Below, in pieces: positions 34,262 to 46,062 of a DNA stretch of 64,000 bases. The notes under the pieces are model-generated. The model did not search any database and had not been told where the DNA came from. It saw only the letters and a list, made by a program, of their open reading frames with translations. Source of the stretch: Trissonchulus latispiculum (lineage: Eukaryota > Nematoda > Enoplea > Enoplida > Ironidae); NCBI GenBank assembly GCA_030248195.1, contig JASAND010032016.1:1-64000 (forward strand), given 5' to 3'. Position 1 is the stretch's first letter; every line of letters begins with the position of its first letter. The position numbers and the translations under genes were made by a program.

Positions 34262-34444
34262 TAAACAGACAGTAGAAAGGGTTGCCCTCTTCCTTTGGAA
34301 AGGTGGGCAACACAATAATAATAATAATAAGCACAGACCAATAACAAGGTGTTGCCCATTCCTTTGGAAAAGTGGGCAACACAATAATAAGCACAGAACG
34401 ATAACAAAGTGTTGCCATTTCCTTTGGAAAAGTGGGCAACACAA
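34262..34444 (-). repeat. Hairpin cassettes H3, H4, H4
   Basis: H3 then two H4 cassettes. The second H4 tail differs slightly (CAGAACGATAACAAAG). Confidence 0.85.
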
Positions 34445-35242
34445 CTAGCGCTACTGCAAGAATGTGTTGCCCACAACAGGTTTTTCTGTTTATTTTTCTC
34501 CCATAATCTTAGCTAGACGCATTTGCACAAAATGTCGCAAGAAGGAAAGTTGCTCAGCTCGACGAACTCTTTCGTTTGAGCACCATATCGACCACTTTCA
34601 GAGAAATTTTTCAAAATCCGTAATTTTCCGGAACGAATATCTCGAAATCCGTAAAGTTTCGGGAAATTTCGGTTTTAGTTTCGAAATCAGCATGGTCGAG
34701 TTACCCTATGACCAACTTTTGAGCGAAATCGGAGACAAAAATTTTTTCGACCCAAAATCCGGATTTTCGTGAATTCCCGGATTTTCAGTTTTTCGGACAT
34801 AACTTTCGCTAGACGCATTTTCGGAAAGTATGGTAATAATAAAAATTACTCAGCTCGACGAGCTCTTTCATTTGAGTACCATATCGACCACTTTTTGAGA
34901 AATTTTTCAAAATCCGGAATTTTCAGGGTCGAATATCTCGAAATCCGGAAATTTTCCGGAAATTTCGATTTCAGTTTCGAAATCAGCGTGGTCGAGTTAC
35001 CCTATGACCAACTTTTGAGCGAAATCGGAGACAAAAAATTTTTGACCAAATTTTGGATTTTGAAATTTCGCCTTGGTCCCCCCTTACCAACCGAAAAATT
35101 CCGGGATTCGCCATTCCCGGAATCCGGAAGGTATCGGACTGCCCAACTGAGAATCCAACGTCCAAGTGAATATCTTCAAAATGAGGTATCAACCACCCCT
35201 GTACCCCTTCCCAATCTCGAGATCTAGGGGGGGGACAGACGG

Positions 35243-35243
<1 letters not shown>
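34445..35243 (-). mobile_element. Island unit M24 (TC...CTAG)
   Basis: 799 bp, two CCGG-type units. Together with its flank it is tandemly duplicated as M25 at +943 bp with no difference that I could see. Confidence 0.8.
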
Positions 35244-35271
<28 letters not shown>

Positions 35272-35273
<2 letters not shown>

Positions 35274-35387
35274 GCACAGACCTATAACAAGGTGTTGCCC
35301 ATTCCTTTGGAAAAGTGGGCAACACAATAATAAGCACAGAACGATAACAAAGTGTTGCCATTTCCTTTGGAAAAGTGGGCAACACAA
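35272..35387 (-). repeat. Two H4 hairpin cassettes
   Basis: Same pair as at 34,331-34,443, carried by the 943-bp tandem duplication. Confidence 0.85.
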
Positions 35388-36185
35388 CTAGCGCTACTGC
35401 AAGAATGTGTTGCCCACAACAGGTTTTTCTGTTTATTTTTCTCCCATAATCTTAGCTAGACGCATTTGCACAAAATGTCGCAAGAAGGAAAGTTGCTCAG
35501 CTCGACGAACTCTTTCGTTTGAGCACCATATCGACCACTTTCAGAGAAATTTTTCAAAATCCGTAATTTTCCGGAACGAATATCTCGAAATCCGTAAAGT
35601 TTCGGGAAATTTCGGTTTTAGTTTCGAAATCAGCATGGTCGAGTTACCCTATGACCAACTTTTGAGCGAAATCGGAGACAAAAATTTTTTCGACCCAAAA
35701 TCCGGATTTTCGTGAATTCCCGGATTTTCAGTTTTTCGGACATAACTTTCGCTAGACGCATTTTCGGAAAGTATGGTAATAATAAAAATTACTCAGCTCG
35801 ACGAGCTCTTTCATTTGAGTACCATATCGACCACTTTTTGAGAAATTTTTCAAAATCCGGAATTTTCAGGGTCGAATATCTCGAAATCCGGAAATTTTCC
35901 GGAAATTTCGATTTCAGTTTCGAAATCAGCGTGGTCGAGTTACCCTATGACCAACTTTTGAGCGAAATCGGAGACAAAAAATTTTTGACCAAATTTTGGA
36001 TTTTGAAATTTCGCCTTGGTCCCCCCTTACCAACCGAAAAATTCCGGGATTCGCCATTCCCGGAATCCGGAAGGTATCGGACTGCCCAACTGAGAATCCA
36101 ACGTCCAAGTGAATATCTTCAAAATGAGGTATCAACCACCCCTGTACCCCTTCCCAATCTCGAGATCTAGGGGGGGGACAGACGG

Positions 36186-36186
<1 letters not shown>
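35388..36186 (-). mobile_element. Island unit M25 (TC...CTAG)
   Basis: Second copy of M24. Identity implies a very recent duplication or an assembly duplication. Confidence 0.8.
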
Positions 36187-36214
<28 letters not shown>

Positions 36215-36216
<2 letters not shown>

Positions 36217-36333
36217 GCACAGACCTATAACAAAGTGTTGCCCATTCCTTTGGAAAAGTGGGCAACACAATAAGCACAGACCAATAACAAGGTGTTGCCA
36301 TTTCCTTTGGAAAAGTGGGCAACACAATAATAA
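36215..36333 (-). repeat. Two H4 hairpin cassettes
   Basis: Two H4 cassettes as before, with small tail differences (CAGACCTATAACAAAG, then CAGACCAATAACAAGG). Confidence 0.85.
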
Positions 36334-37315
36334 ATCCTACCGGCATCAACGGGTTGTCGCGCATTTTCCTCTTATTCCTCTGTGCTTATATTTGCTCGGG
36401 CTCAAACTCAGTTTTGGAACATTTTCAGACTTTGGCCCTATCACAACTTTTCTACTATCCCTCTATCACAACTTTTCTACTTTTCTATTCTGAGATCTTT
36501 CGAATAAGTACCATATTGACAACTTTGAGGACAATTTTTAAAATTCCGGTTTTTCCGGGAATTCCCGGATTTTCAGTTTTTCGGCCGTAATTTTTGCTGG
36601 ATGCATTTCCGGAAATTGTCGCAAGAAGGAAAGTTGCTCAGCTCGACGAGTTCTTTCATTTGAGTACCATATTGACCACTTTCCGAAAAATTTTTCAAAA
36701 TCCGGAATTTTCCGGGTCGAATACCTCGAAATCCGGAAATTTTCCGTAAATTTCGATTTCAGTTTCGAAATCAGCGTGGTCGACTTACCCTATGACCAAC
36801 TTTTAAGCAAAATCCGAGACAAAAAATTTTTAAGTCCAAAATCCGGGTTTTCGTGAATTCCCGTATTTTCAGTTTTTCGGCTATAACTTTCGCTAGACGC
36901 ATTTCCGGAAAATGTCGCAAGAAGGAAAGTTGTTCAGCTCGGCGAGCTCTTTCATTTGAGTACCATATCGACCACTTTTGAAGAAATTTTTCAAAATCCG
37001 GAATTTTCCGGGTCGAATATCTCGAAATCCGGAAATTTTCCGGAAATTTCGATTTCAGTTTCGAAATCAGCGTGGTCGACTTACCCTATGACCAACTTTT
37101 AAGCAAAATCGGAGACAAAAAATTTTTAGGTTTCCCTTGGTCCCCCCTTACGATTTTTAAAATTCCGGGAGCCGCCATTCCCGGAATCCGGGAGATATCG
37201 GGATGCCCTTACAAACGGGAGCACTTCAGGTCACCCTACAACTATGGTGAGAATTTCAGCCCGATCGGTCCAGCCAATCTCGAGAAAAAGGGGGGGGACA
37301 CAAATGTTGACCGGA
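36334..37315 (-). mobile_element. Island unit M26
   Basis: M13 family, 982 bp. Near 36,445-36,490 it carries a small local duplication of CTATCACAACTTTTCTAC. Confidence 0.7.
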
Positions 37316-37319
37316 ATAA

Positions 37320-37348
<29 letters not shown>

Positions 37349-37350
<2 letters not shown>

Positions 37351-37474
37351 AGAAACTTAGCCATATCAAAGGGTTGTCTTTTTTTAAAAAAAATGCGACA
37401 ACCCAATAATAAAAACGGACATACCCAGATGAAAGGGTTGCCTTTTTGTGTAAAAAGCGGCAACCCAATAATAA
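37349..37474 (-). repeat. Hairpin cassettes H2 and H1
   Basis: H2 then H1 (CGGACATACCCAGATGAAAG, GGGTTGCC, return GGCAACCC). Confidence 0.85.
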
Positions 37475-38429
37475 ATCCTACCGGCATCAACGGGTTGTCG
37501 CGCATTTTCCTCTTATTCCTCTGTGCTTATATTGGCTCGGGCTAAAACTCAGTTTTGGAACATTTTCGGACTTTGGCCCTATCACAACTTTTTCCCTACT
37601 CCCAGAGAGCTTTCGAATAAGTATCATATTGACAACTTTTAGGACAATATTTAAAATTCCGGTTTTTTCGGGAATTCCCGGATTTTCAGTTTTTCGGCCG
37701 TAATTTTCGCTGGACGCATTTCCGGAAGATGTCGCAAGAAGGAAAGTTGCTCAGCTCGACGCGTTCTTTCATTTGAGTACCATATCGACCACTTTTGGAA
37801 AAATTTTTCAAAATCCGGAATTTTCCGGGCCTAATATCTCGAAATCCGTGAATTTTCCGGGAATTTCGATTCCAGTTTCGAAATCAGCGTGGTCGAGTTA
37901 CCCTATGACCAACTTTTGAGCGAAATCGGAGACAAAAAATTTTTTGGTCCAAAATCCGGGTTTTCGTGAATTCCCGGATTTTCAGTTTTTCGGCCATAAC
38001 TTTCGCTAGACGCATTTCCGGAAAATGTCGTAAGAAGGAAAGTTGCTCAGCTCGACGAGCTCTTTCATTTGAGTACCATATCGACTACTTTTGAAGAAAT
38101 TTTTCAAAATCCGAAATCTTCCGGAGCGGATATCTCGAAATCCGCAAATTTTCCGGAAATTTCGATTTCAGTTTCGAAATCAGCGTGGTCGACTTACCCT
38201 ATGACCAACTTTTGAGCGAAATCGGAGACAAAAAATTTTTACGTTTCCCTTGGTCCCCCCTTACCATTTTTAAAAATTCCGGGAGCCGCCATTCCCGGAA
38301 TCCGGGAGATATCGGGATGCCCTTACAAACGGGAGCACTTCAGGTCACCCTCCAACTATGGTGAGAATTTCAGCCCGATCGGTCCAGCCAATCTCGAGAA
38401 AAAGGGGGGGGACACAAATGTTGACCGGA
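37475..38429 (-). mobile_element. Island unit M27
   Basis: M13 family, 955 bp. Its right half is shared with M30, showing exchange between copies. Confidence 0.7.
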
Positions 38430-38441
38430 ATAATAAATAAA

Positions 38442-39092
38442 CTAGCGAAGTAGCGAGAATGGGTTGCCGCGGCATTTTCCGTTTATAGATGGCCATATCT
38501 CCCAAAAGAGGCACCGTTGTGACCCAGTATAGTCTGATTCGTATAGTCCGTATCGAGAGCTCTCAATAGAGTACCATATTGACCATATTTAGAGTTGTTT
38601 AAATTTTTGGTCATTTTGGTCGATTTTGACCATTTTTGACCCATTTGCGGCTCTGTAACTCAATTTTCGTACACTTTGGCGTTTTGGCCCTATTACAACT
38701 TTTTATATACTCAATGAGAGCTTTCGAATGACACCGATATGAGCCCGATCCGAGAACTTTCAATTTTGAGCCATTTTGGCCGTTTTTGGGCATTTTTTGA
38801 CCATTTTTCGCCTCATAACTCAAAATGAGTGCATTTTCAGGCCTTGACCCAATTACAGCTTTTTCATTACTCGCCGAGAGCTTTCGAATGATACCAAAAT
38901 TAGCTCATTTGGACAACTTTTTTATTTTACTCATTTTTACTCACGGGGCTGCTCCGGGAGCAACCTTGCTCCCCCGGGGCTCCCCGCGCTTCAGTCAACA
39001 CTTCAAGTCAAGACCTTCAAAATGAGGTATCAACCACCTCTCTACCCCTTCCCAAACTCAAGATAGAGGGGGGGGACAGGGGTGGTCACGAG

Positions 39093-39093
<1 letters not shown>
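38442..39093 (-). mobile_element. Island unit M28 (CTAG end)
   Basis: M15 relative: start TCTCGTGACCACCCC, GC-rich palindromic stretch, tail CTCGCTACTTCGCTAG before T. Confidence 0.65.
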
Positions 39094-39119
<26 letters not shown>

Positions 39120-39124
<5 letters not shown>

Positions 39125-39247
39125 CGGACATACCCAGATGAAAGGGTTGCCTTTTTGTGTAAAAAGCGGCAACCCAATAAATAAAGAAACTTAGCCATAT
39201 CAAAGGGTTGTCTTTTTTTTAAAAAAAATGCGACAACCCAATAATAA
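39120..39247 (-). repeat. Hairpin cassettes H1 and H2
   Basis: H1 then H2, in the opposite order to 37,349-37,474. Cassette order is therefore not fixed. Confidence 0.85.
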
Positions 39248-40187
39248 ATCCTACCGGCATCAACGGGTTGTCGCAGCCATTTTCCTCTTATCTAAAGGGC
39301 GAAAACTCAGTTTTGGTACATTTTCAGGCTTTGGTGCTATTGCAACTTTTTTCCTACTCGCTAAGAGCTTTCGAATGAGTACCATAGAGTCTACTTTTGT
39401 GACAATTCTTAGAAATTCGGTTTTTCCGGGAATTCCCGGATTTTCGGTTTTTCGGCCATAACTTTCGCTGGACGCATTTCCGGAAAATGTCGCAAGAAGG
39501 AAAGTTGTTAAGCTCGACGAGCTCTTTCATTTGAGTACCATGTCGACCACTTTCGGAGAAGTTGTCCAAAATCCGGAATTTTCCGGGTCCAATATCTCGA
39601 AATCCGTAAACTTTCCGGAAATTTCGATTCCAGTTTCGAAATCAGCGTGGTCGAATTACCCTATGACCAACTTTTGAGCAAAATCGGAGACAAAAAATTT
39701 TTAAGTCCAAAATCCGGGTTTTCGTGAATTCCCGGATTTTCAGTTTTTCGGCTATAACTTTCGCTAGACGCATTTCCGGAAAATGTCGCAAGAAGGAAAG
39801 TTGTCCAGCTCGACGAGCTCTTTCATTTGAGCTCCATATTGACCACTTTTGGGGAAAATTTTCAAATTCCGATATTTTCCGGGGCGAATATCTCGAAATC
39901 CGTAAATTTTCCGGAAAATTCGTTTTCGGTTTCGAAATCAGCGCGGTCGATTTACCCTATGACCAACTTTTGAGCGAAATCGGAGACAAAAAATTTTTAC
40001 GTTTCCCTTGGTCCCCCCTTACCATTTTTAAAAATTCCGGGAGCCGCCATTCCCGGAATCCGGGAGATATCGGGATGCCCTTACAAACGGGAGCACTTCA
40101 GGTCACCCTACAAGTATGGTGAGAATTTCAGCCCGATCGGTCCAGCCAATCTCGAGAAAAAGGGGGGGGACACAAATGTTGACCGGA
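39248..40187 (-). mobile_element. Island unit M29
   Basis: M13 family, 940 bp, almost identical to M31 at +2,343 bp. Confidence 0.7.
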
Positions 40188-40205
40188 ATAATAAATAAAT
40201 AAATA

Positions 40206-40272
40206 AATAAAGAAACTTAGCCATATCAAAGGGTTGTCTTTTTTTTAAAAAAATGCGACAACCCAATAATAA
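40206..40272 (-). repeat. Hairpin cassette H2
   Basis: AACTTAGCCATATCAAAGGG, GACAACCC return. Confidence 0.85.
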
Positions 40273-41508
40273 ATCCTACCGGCATCAACGGGTTGTCGCA
40301 GCCATTTTCCTCTTATCTAAAGGGCGAAAACTCAGTTTTGGTACATTTTCAGGCTTTGGTGCTATTGCAACTTTTTTCCTACTCGCTAAGAGCTTTCGAA
40401 TGAGTACCATAGAGTCTACTTTTGTGACAATTCTTAGAAATTCGGTTTTTCCGGGAATTCCCGGATTTTCGGTTTTTCGGCCATAACTTTCGCTGGACGC
40501 ATTTCCGGAAAATGTCGCAAGAAGGAAAGTTGTTAAGCTCGACGAGCTCTTTCATTTGAGTACCATGTCGACCACTTTCGGAGAAGTTGTCCAAAATCCG
40601 GAATTTTCCGGGTCCAATATCTCGAAATCCGTAAACTTTCCGGAAATTTCGATTCCAGTTTCGAAATCAGCGTGGTCGAATTACCCTATGACCAACTTTT
40701 GAGCAAAATCGGAGACAAAAAATTTTTAAGTCCAAAATCCGGGTTTTCGTGAATTCCCGGATTTTCAGTTTTTCGGCTATAACTTTCGCTAGACGCATTT
40801 CCGGAAAATGCCGCAAGAAGGAAAGTTGTTCAGCTCGACGAGCTCTTTCATTTGAGCCCCATATCGACCACTTTCGGAAAAATTTTTCAAAATCCGGAAT
40901 TTTCCGGGTCCAATATCTCGAAATCCGTAAACTTTCCGGAAATTTCGATTCCAGTTTCGAAATCAGCGTGGTCGAGTTACCCTATGACCAACTTTTGAGC
41001 GAAATCGGAGACAAAAAATTTTTTGGTCCAAAATCCGGGTTTTCGTGAATTCCCGGATTTTCAGTTTTTCGGCCATAACTTTCGCTAGACGCATTTCCGG
41101 AAAATGTCGTAAGAAGGAAAGTTGCTCAGCTCGACGAGCTCTTTCATTTGAGTACCATATCGACTACTTTTGAAGAAATTTTTCAAAATCCGAAATCTTC
41201 CGGAGCGGATATCTCGAAATCCGCAAATTTTCCGGAAATTTCGATTTCAGTTTCGAAATCAGCGTGGTCGACTTACCCTATGACCAACTTTTGAGCGAAA
41301 TCGGAGACAAAAAATTTTTACGTTTCCCTTGGTCCCCCCTTACCATTTTTAAAAATTCCGGGAGCCGCCATTCCCGGAATCCGGGAGATATCGGGATGCC
41401 CTTACAAACGGGAGCACTTCAGGTCACCCTCCAACTATGGTGAGAATTTCAGCCCGATCGGTCCAGCCAATCTCGAGAAAAAGGGGGGGGACACAAATGT
41501 TGACCGGA
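40273..41508 (-). mobile_element. Island unit M30 (chimera of M29 and M27)
   Basis: The left half equals M29/M31 and the right half equals M27, with one extra CCGG-type unit. Unequal exchange between neighbours is the simplest reading. Confidence 0.7.
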
Positions 41509-41524
41509 ATAATAAATAAATAAA

Positions 41525-41590
41525 TAAAGAAACTTAGCCATATCAAAGGGTTGTCTTTTTTTTAAAAAAAATGCGACAACCCAATAATAA
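41525..41590 (-). repeat. Hairpin cassette H2
   Basis: Same as at 40,206. Confidence 0.85.
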
Positions 41591-42530
41591 ATCCTACCGG
41601 CATCAACGGGTTGTCGCAGCCATTTTCCTCTTATCTAAAGGGCGAAAACTCAGTTTTGGTACATTTTCAGGCTTTGGTGCTATTGCAACTTTTTTCCTAC
41701 TCGCTAAGAGCTTTCGAATGAGTACCATATAGTCTACTTTTGTGACAATTCTTAGAAATTCGGTTTTTCCGGGAATTCCCGGATTTTCGGTTTTTCGGCC
41801 ATAACTTTCGCTGGACGCATTTCCGGAAAATGTCGCAAGAAGGAAAGTTGTTAAGCTCGACGAGCTCTTTCATTTGAGTACCATGTCGACCACTTTCGGA
41901 GAAGTTGTCCAAAATCCGGAATTTTCCGGGTCCAATATCTCGAAATCCGTAAACTTTCCGGAAATTTCGATTCCAGTTTCGAAATCAGCGTGGTCGAATT
42001 ACCCTATGACCAACTTTTGAGCAAAATCGGAGACAAAAAATTTTTAAGTCCAAAATCCGGGTTTTCGTGAATTCCCGGATTTTCAGTTTTTCGGCTATAA
42101 CTTTCGCTAGACGCATTTCCGGAAAATGTCGCAAGAAGGAAAGTTGTCCAGCTCGACGAGCTCTTTCATTTGAGCTCCATATTGACCACTTTTGGGGAAA
42201 ATTTTCAAATTCCGATATTTTCCGGGGCGAATATCTCGAAATCCGTAAATTTTCCGGAAAATTCGTTTTCGGTTTCGAAATCAGCGCGGTCGATTTACCC
42301 TATGACCAACTTTTGAGCGAAATCGGAGACAAAAAATTTTTACGTTTCCCTTGGTCCCCCCTTACCATTTTTAAAAATTCCGGGAGCCGCCATTCCCGGA
42401 ATCCGGGAGATATCGGGATGCCCTTACAAACGGGAGCACTTCAGGTCACCCTACAAGTATGGTGAGAATTTCAGCCCGATCGGTCCAGCCAATCTCGAGA
42501 AAAAGGGGGGGGACACAAATGTTGACCGGA
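41591..42530 (-). mobile_element. Island unit M31
   Basis: Near-exact copy of M29. Confidence 0.7.
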
Positions 42531-42542
42531 ATAATAAATAAA

Positions 42543-43360
42543 CTAGCGAAGTAGCGAGAATGGGTTGCCGCGGCATTTTCCTTTTATAAATGGCCATATC
42601 TCCCAAAAGAGGCACCGTTGTGACCCAGTATAGTCTGATTCGTGTAGTCCGTATCGAGAGCTCTCAATAGAGTACCATATTGACCATATTTAGAGTTGTT
42701 TAATTTTTTGGTCATTTTGGTCGATTTTGACCATTTTTGACCCCTTTGCGGCTCCGTAACTCAATTTTCGTACACTTTGGCGCTTTGGCCCTATTACAAC
42801 TTTTTATCTACTCAACGAGAGCTTTCGAATGATACCCATATTAGGTGATTTCCGCTACTTTTATTTTTGAGCCATTTTGGCCGATTTTGACTTTTTTTGA
42901 CCCCTTTGAAGCTCCGTAACTCAATTTTCGTACATTTTGGCGGCTTGGCCCTATTACAACTTTTTATATACTCAATGAGAGCTTTCGAATGACACCGATA
43001 TGAGCCCGATCCGAGAACTTTCAATTTTGAGCCATTTTGGCCGTTTTTGGCCATTTTTTGACCATTTTTCGCCTCATAACTCAAAATGAGTGCATTTTCA
43101 GGCCTTAACCCAATTACAACTTTTTCATTACTCGCCGAGAGCTTTCGAATGATACCAAAATTAGCTCATTTGGACAACTTTTTTATTTTACTCATTTTTA
43201 CTCACGGGGGTGCTCCGGGAGCACCTCTGCTCCCCCGGGGCTCCCCGCGCTTCCGGGAGCAGTTCAAGTCAAGACCTTCAAAATGAGGTATCAACCACCT
43301 CTCTACCCCTTCCCAAACTCGAGATAGAGGGGGGGGACAGGGGTGGTAACGAGATGATGA
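42543..43360 (-). mobile_element. Island unit M32 (CTAG end)
   Basis: M14/M28 relative with start TCATCATCTCGTTACC and tail CTCGCTACTTCGCTAG. Confidence 0.65.
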
Positions 43361-43371
43361 ATAATAATAAT

Positions 43372-43559
43372 AAACGGACATACCCAGATGAAAGGGTTGC
43401 CTTTTTGTGTAAAAAGCGGCAACCCAATAAATAAATAAAGAAACTTAGCCATATCAAAGGGTTGTCTTTTTTTTAAAAAAATGCGACAACCCAATAATAA
43501 TAAAAACGGACATACCCAGATGAAAGGGTTGCCTTTTTGTGTAAAAAGCGGCAACCCAA
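43372..43559 (-). repeat. Hairpin cassettes H1, H2, H1
   Basis: Two H1 cassettes flank one H2. The last H1 joins directly to the CTAG end of M33. Confidence 0.85.
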
Positions 43560-44234
43560 CTAGCGAAGTAGCGAGAATGGGTTGCCGCGGCATTTTCCCT
43601 TAGGTTCCGGGTTTTCTTTCAGAAGAATGCAACAGTTTTTTGGTCGTAACTTTCGTTAGACGCATTTCCGGAAAATGCCGCAAGCAGAAAAGTTGTTCAG
43701 CTCGACGAGCTCTTTCATTTGAGTATCATATCGACCACTTTCGGAAAACTTTTTCAAAATCCGGGTTTTCGGGAATTCCCGGATTTTCAGTTTTTCGGCT
43801 GTAACTTTCGCTAGACGCATTTCCGGAAAATGCCGCAAGAAGGAAAGTTGTTCAGCTCGACGAGCTCTTTCATTTGAGCCCCATATCGACCACTTTCGGA
43901 AAAATTTTTCAAAATCCGGAATTTTCCGGGTCCAATATCTCGAAATCCGTAAATTTTCCGGAAATTTCGATTTCAGTTTCGAAATCAGCGTGGTCGACTT
44001 ACCCTATGACCAACTTTTAAGCAAAATCGGAGACAAAAAATTTTTACGTTTCCCTTGGTCCCCCCTTACCATTCCAAAAAATTCCGGGATTCGCCATTCC
44101 CGGAATCCGGGAAATATCGGACTGCCCGCGCTTCAGTCAACACTTCACCCCACCCCCAACACCCCGTAAAAATTTCAGCCCAATCGGGCCACCCTATCAA
44201 AAGTTAGAGGGGGGGGACAGGGGTGGTAACGAGA
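43560..44234 (-). mobile_element. Island unit M33 (CTAG end)
   Basis: CCGG-type body but with the CTCGCTACTTCGCTAG tail and the CTCGTTACC start of the M14 family: another exchange of body between end types. Confidence 0.65.
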
Positions 44235-44245
44235 TTAAATAATAA

Positions 44246-45329
44246 CTAGCGACTGCGAGAGTGTGTTGCCCACCTGCAAATTCCATTTGGGTCAGAGCTT
44301 TATTTCCTAAGACTTCGATAGCCTCTCGTTCAAGAAATGGGTTCTTCTGTTATATGATTGGTTTTATTCGAATACAATAATGACGACAACTTTATCCTAA
44401 AATGGTTGCCCTTAAAAGGGCAGTTGGGATAAGTGATTTTTATATAACACTTTGTTAATACTGCTTCATACAAATGGTTGCCCTTAAAAAGGCAGTTGGG
44501 ATAAGTGATTTTCCAATTACACTTTGTTAGCACGACTTCATACAAATGGTTGCCTTTAAGCAGAAAGTTGGGATAAGTTATTTTTCAAGTATACCTTGAA
44601 TATATGCTGCTTCATACAAATGGTTGCCCTTAAGAAGGCAGTAGGGATAAGCGATATTTTGACTAAACGTCGATTGCAGATTTGAAATCTGCGTCCTCGA
44701 ATCACCCTAGGACCGACTTTTCAGCCACATCGGAGACAAAAAGTTTTTGACCATTTTTGACACCTTCATCTGAAAATGGTTGCCCATAAAAGGGCAGTTG
44801 GGATAAGGAATTTTCGAATAAATATCGCTAAAAGTTACTTGATATACCATTCTAAGCCGTGTCCTAGCAAATACACCGGCTCATCTTGACTAACGAGTTC
44901 GAAAAACAACTGATAATAGGCGTTTCCAGAGAACCAGAACCACCACTTTCGATTTTTAAAAATTTAAATTTTAAATTCCCTGTCCTGGTCGACTGGGTGG
45001 AGATAGAGCGATGAAATTCACGGATGCACACCTTCTTTTCACGCTCTTCAAAATGAGGTATGAACCAACCCTGTACCCCTTCCCAATCTCGAGATCTAGG
45101 GGGGGGGACACCCACCTGCTTTTGAGAATCGCCTTCCCAGAGAACCAGAACCACCACCTTCGATTTTTAAAAATTTAAATTTTAAATTCCCTGCCCTGGT
45201 CGACTGGGTGGAGATAGAGTGATGAAATTCACGGATGCACACCTTCTTTTCACGCTCTTCAAAATGAGGTATGAACCAACCCTGTACCCCTTCCCAATCT
45301 CGAGATCTAGGGGGGGACACCCACCTGCT
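44246..45329 (-). mobile_element. Island unit M34 (mini-hairpin body)
   Basis: M3/M23 family with tail CTCGCAGTCGCTAG. A segment of about 195 bp at its 5' side is tandemly repeated (44,927-45,119 and 45,137-45,329), each copy carrying the start block. Confidence 0.7.
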
Positions 45330-45338
45330 AATAATAAG

Positions 45339-45667
45339 GTAAAAAAAAAAGGTAAAGGTTTACCCCGGAGATATCTCCGTCCTGCCACAGGACATGGGGT
45401 GCCGGTGCTCATCCCCGGATTCTCAGCCGTAGAGCCAGGAGTGTCACCTCAAATGATGACTGCATCCGTGGAAGGGGGGCCGGCCCTTCTGCACAGACTC
45501 CTGTTACCTTCCCACCGTAGTGGTACCCATTTACCGACCAGTTAAGGATGGATAGCTGGGTTGGCTAGAGTCGGGAAAGCTTTGTGGCTTCTGGGGATCG
45601 AACCACCGACCGTAAGATCGGAAGATCTGACCAGCGCCTTAGACCACTCGGCCATCCCGACCCCGAT
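45339..45667 (-). mobile_element. tRNA-derived SINE inserted in the island
   Basis: On the minus strand a tRNA-like head has box A TGGCCGAGTGG (45,644-45,654) and box B GGTTCGATCCC (45,594-45,604). A non-tRNA body and a T-rich end (near 45,341-45,350) follow. GCTAATAATAAG flanks both sides (45,327-45,338 and 45,668-45,679). The paralogous site at 34,224-34,264 lacks the insertion. The head resembles the Leu/Ser class of tRNA. Confidence 0.85.
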
Positions 45668-45701
45668 GCTAATAATAAGAATAATAATAATAATAATAAG
45701 A

Positions 45702-46005
45702 ATAAACAGACAGTAGAAAGGGTTGCCCTCTTCCTTTGGAAAGGTGGGCAACACAATAATAAACGGACATACCCAGATGAAAGGGTTGCCTTTTTGTGTA
45801 AAAAGCGGCAACCCAATAATAAATAATAAACGGACATACCCAGATGAAAGGGTTGCCTTTTTGTGGAAAAAGCGGCAACCCAATAAAGAAATAAAGAAAC
45901 TTAGCCATAACAAAGGGTTGTCTTTTTTTTAAAAAAATGCGACAACCCAATAAACAGACAGTAGAAAGGGTTGCCCTCTTCCTTTGGAAAGGTGGGCAAC
46001 ACAAT
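45702..46005 (-). repeat. Hairpin cassettes H3, H1, H1, H2, H3
   Basis: The longest run of bodiless cassettes: five in about 300 bp, all with AATAA spacers. Confidence 0.85.
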
Positions 46006-46062
46006 AATAACACGACGAGAATAAGGGTTTGCCCTTTTCCTTCGGAAGTAGCGGCAAACCAA
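46006..46062 (-). repeat. Right terminal inverted repeat of the island
   Basis: Exact reverse complement of 12,317-12,373 over 57 bp. The flanks just outside differ (GTTA on the left, CAATAG on the right), so no clear target duplication. Confidence 0.9.

Larger units (their letters stand above)
12317..46062. mobile_element. 33.7-kb island of stacked Helitron-like units and hairpin cassettes
   Basis: The island is bounded by a perfect 57-bp inverted repeat (12,317-12,373 and 46,006-46,062). About 34 long units of 330-1,650 bp and about 45 hairpin cassettes of about 50 bp are separated by TTA/TTATT (or AATAA) microsatellite. Long units share a start block, GT followed by a C run and CTAGATCTCGAGATTGGG or a variant, and end with a hairpin plus a tail of 15-20 nt. 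Polarity is rightward up to about 20.70 kb and leftward from about 20.74 kb. No Rep/helicase, transposase or other protein was found inside. It lies in intron 4 of the minus-strand IVD gene, about 350 bp from exon 4. An alternative to stacked insertion is expansion by unequal exchange and inversion; both probably contributed. Confidence 0.8.

Noticed and set aside
45582..45664. Functional tRNA gene
   Set aside because: Box A and box B are good, but the sequence continues into a SINE body with flanking direct repeats and the anticodon arm does not fold convincingly.
12317..46062. CRISPR array or integron cassette array
   Set aside because: The genome is eukaryotic, spacers are not of uniform length and repeat units are transposon-like. 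Any likeness to attC hairpins is only structural.
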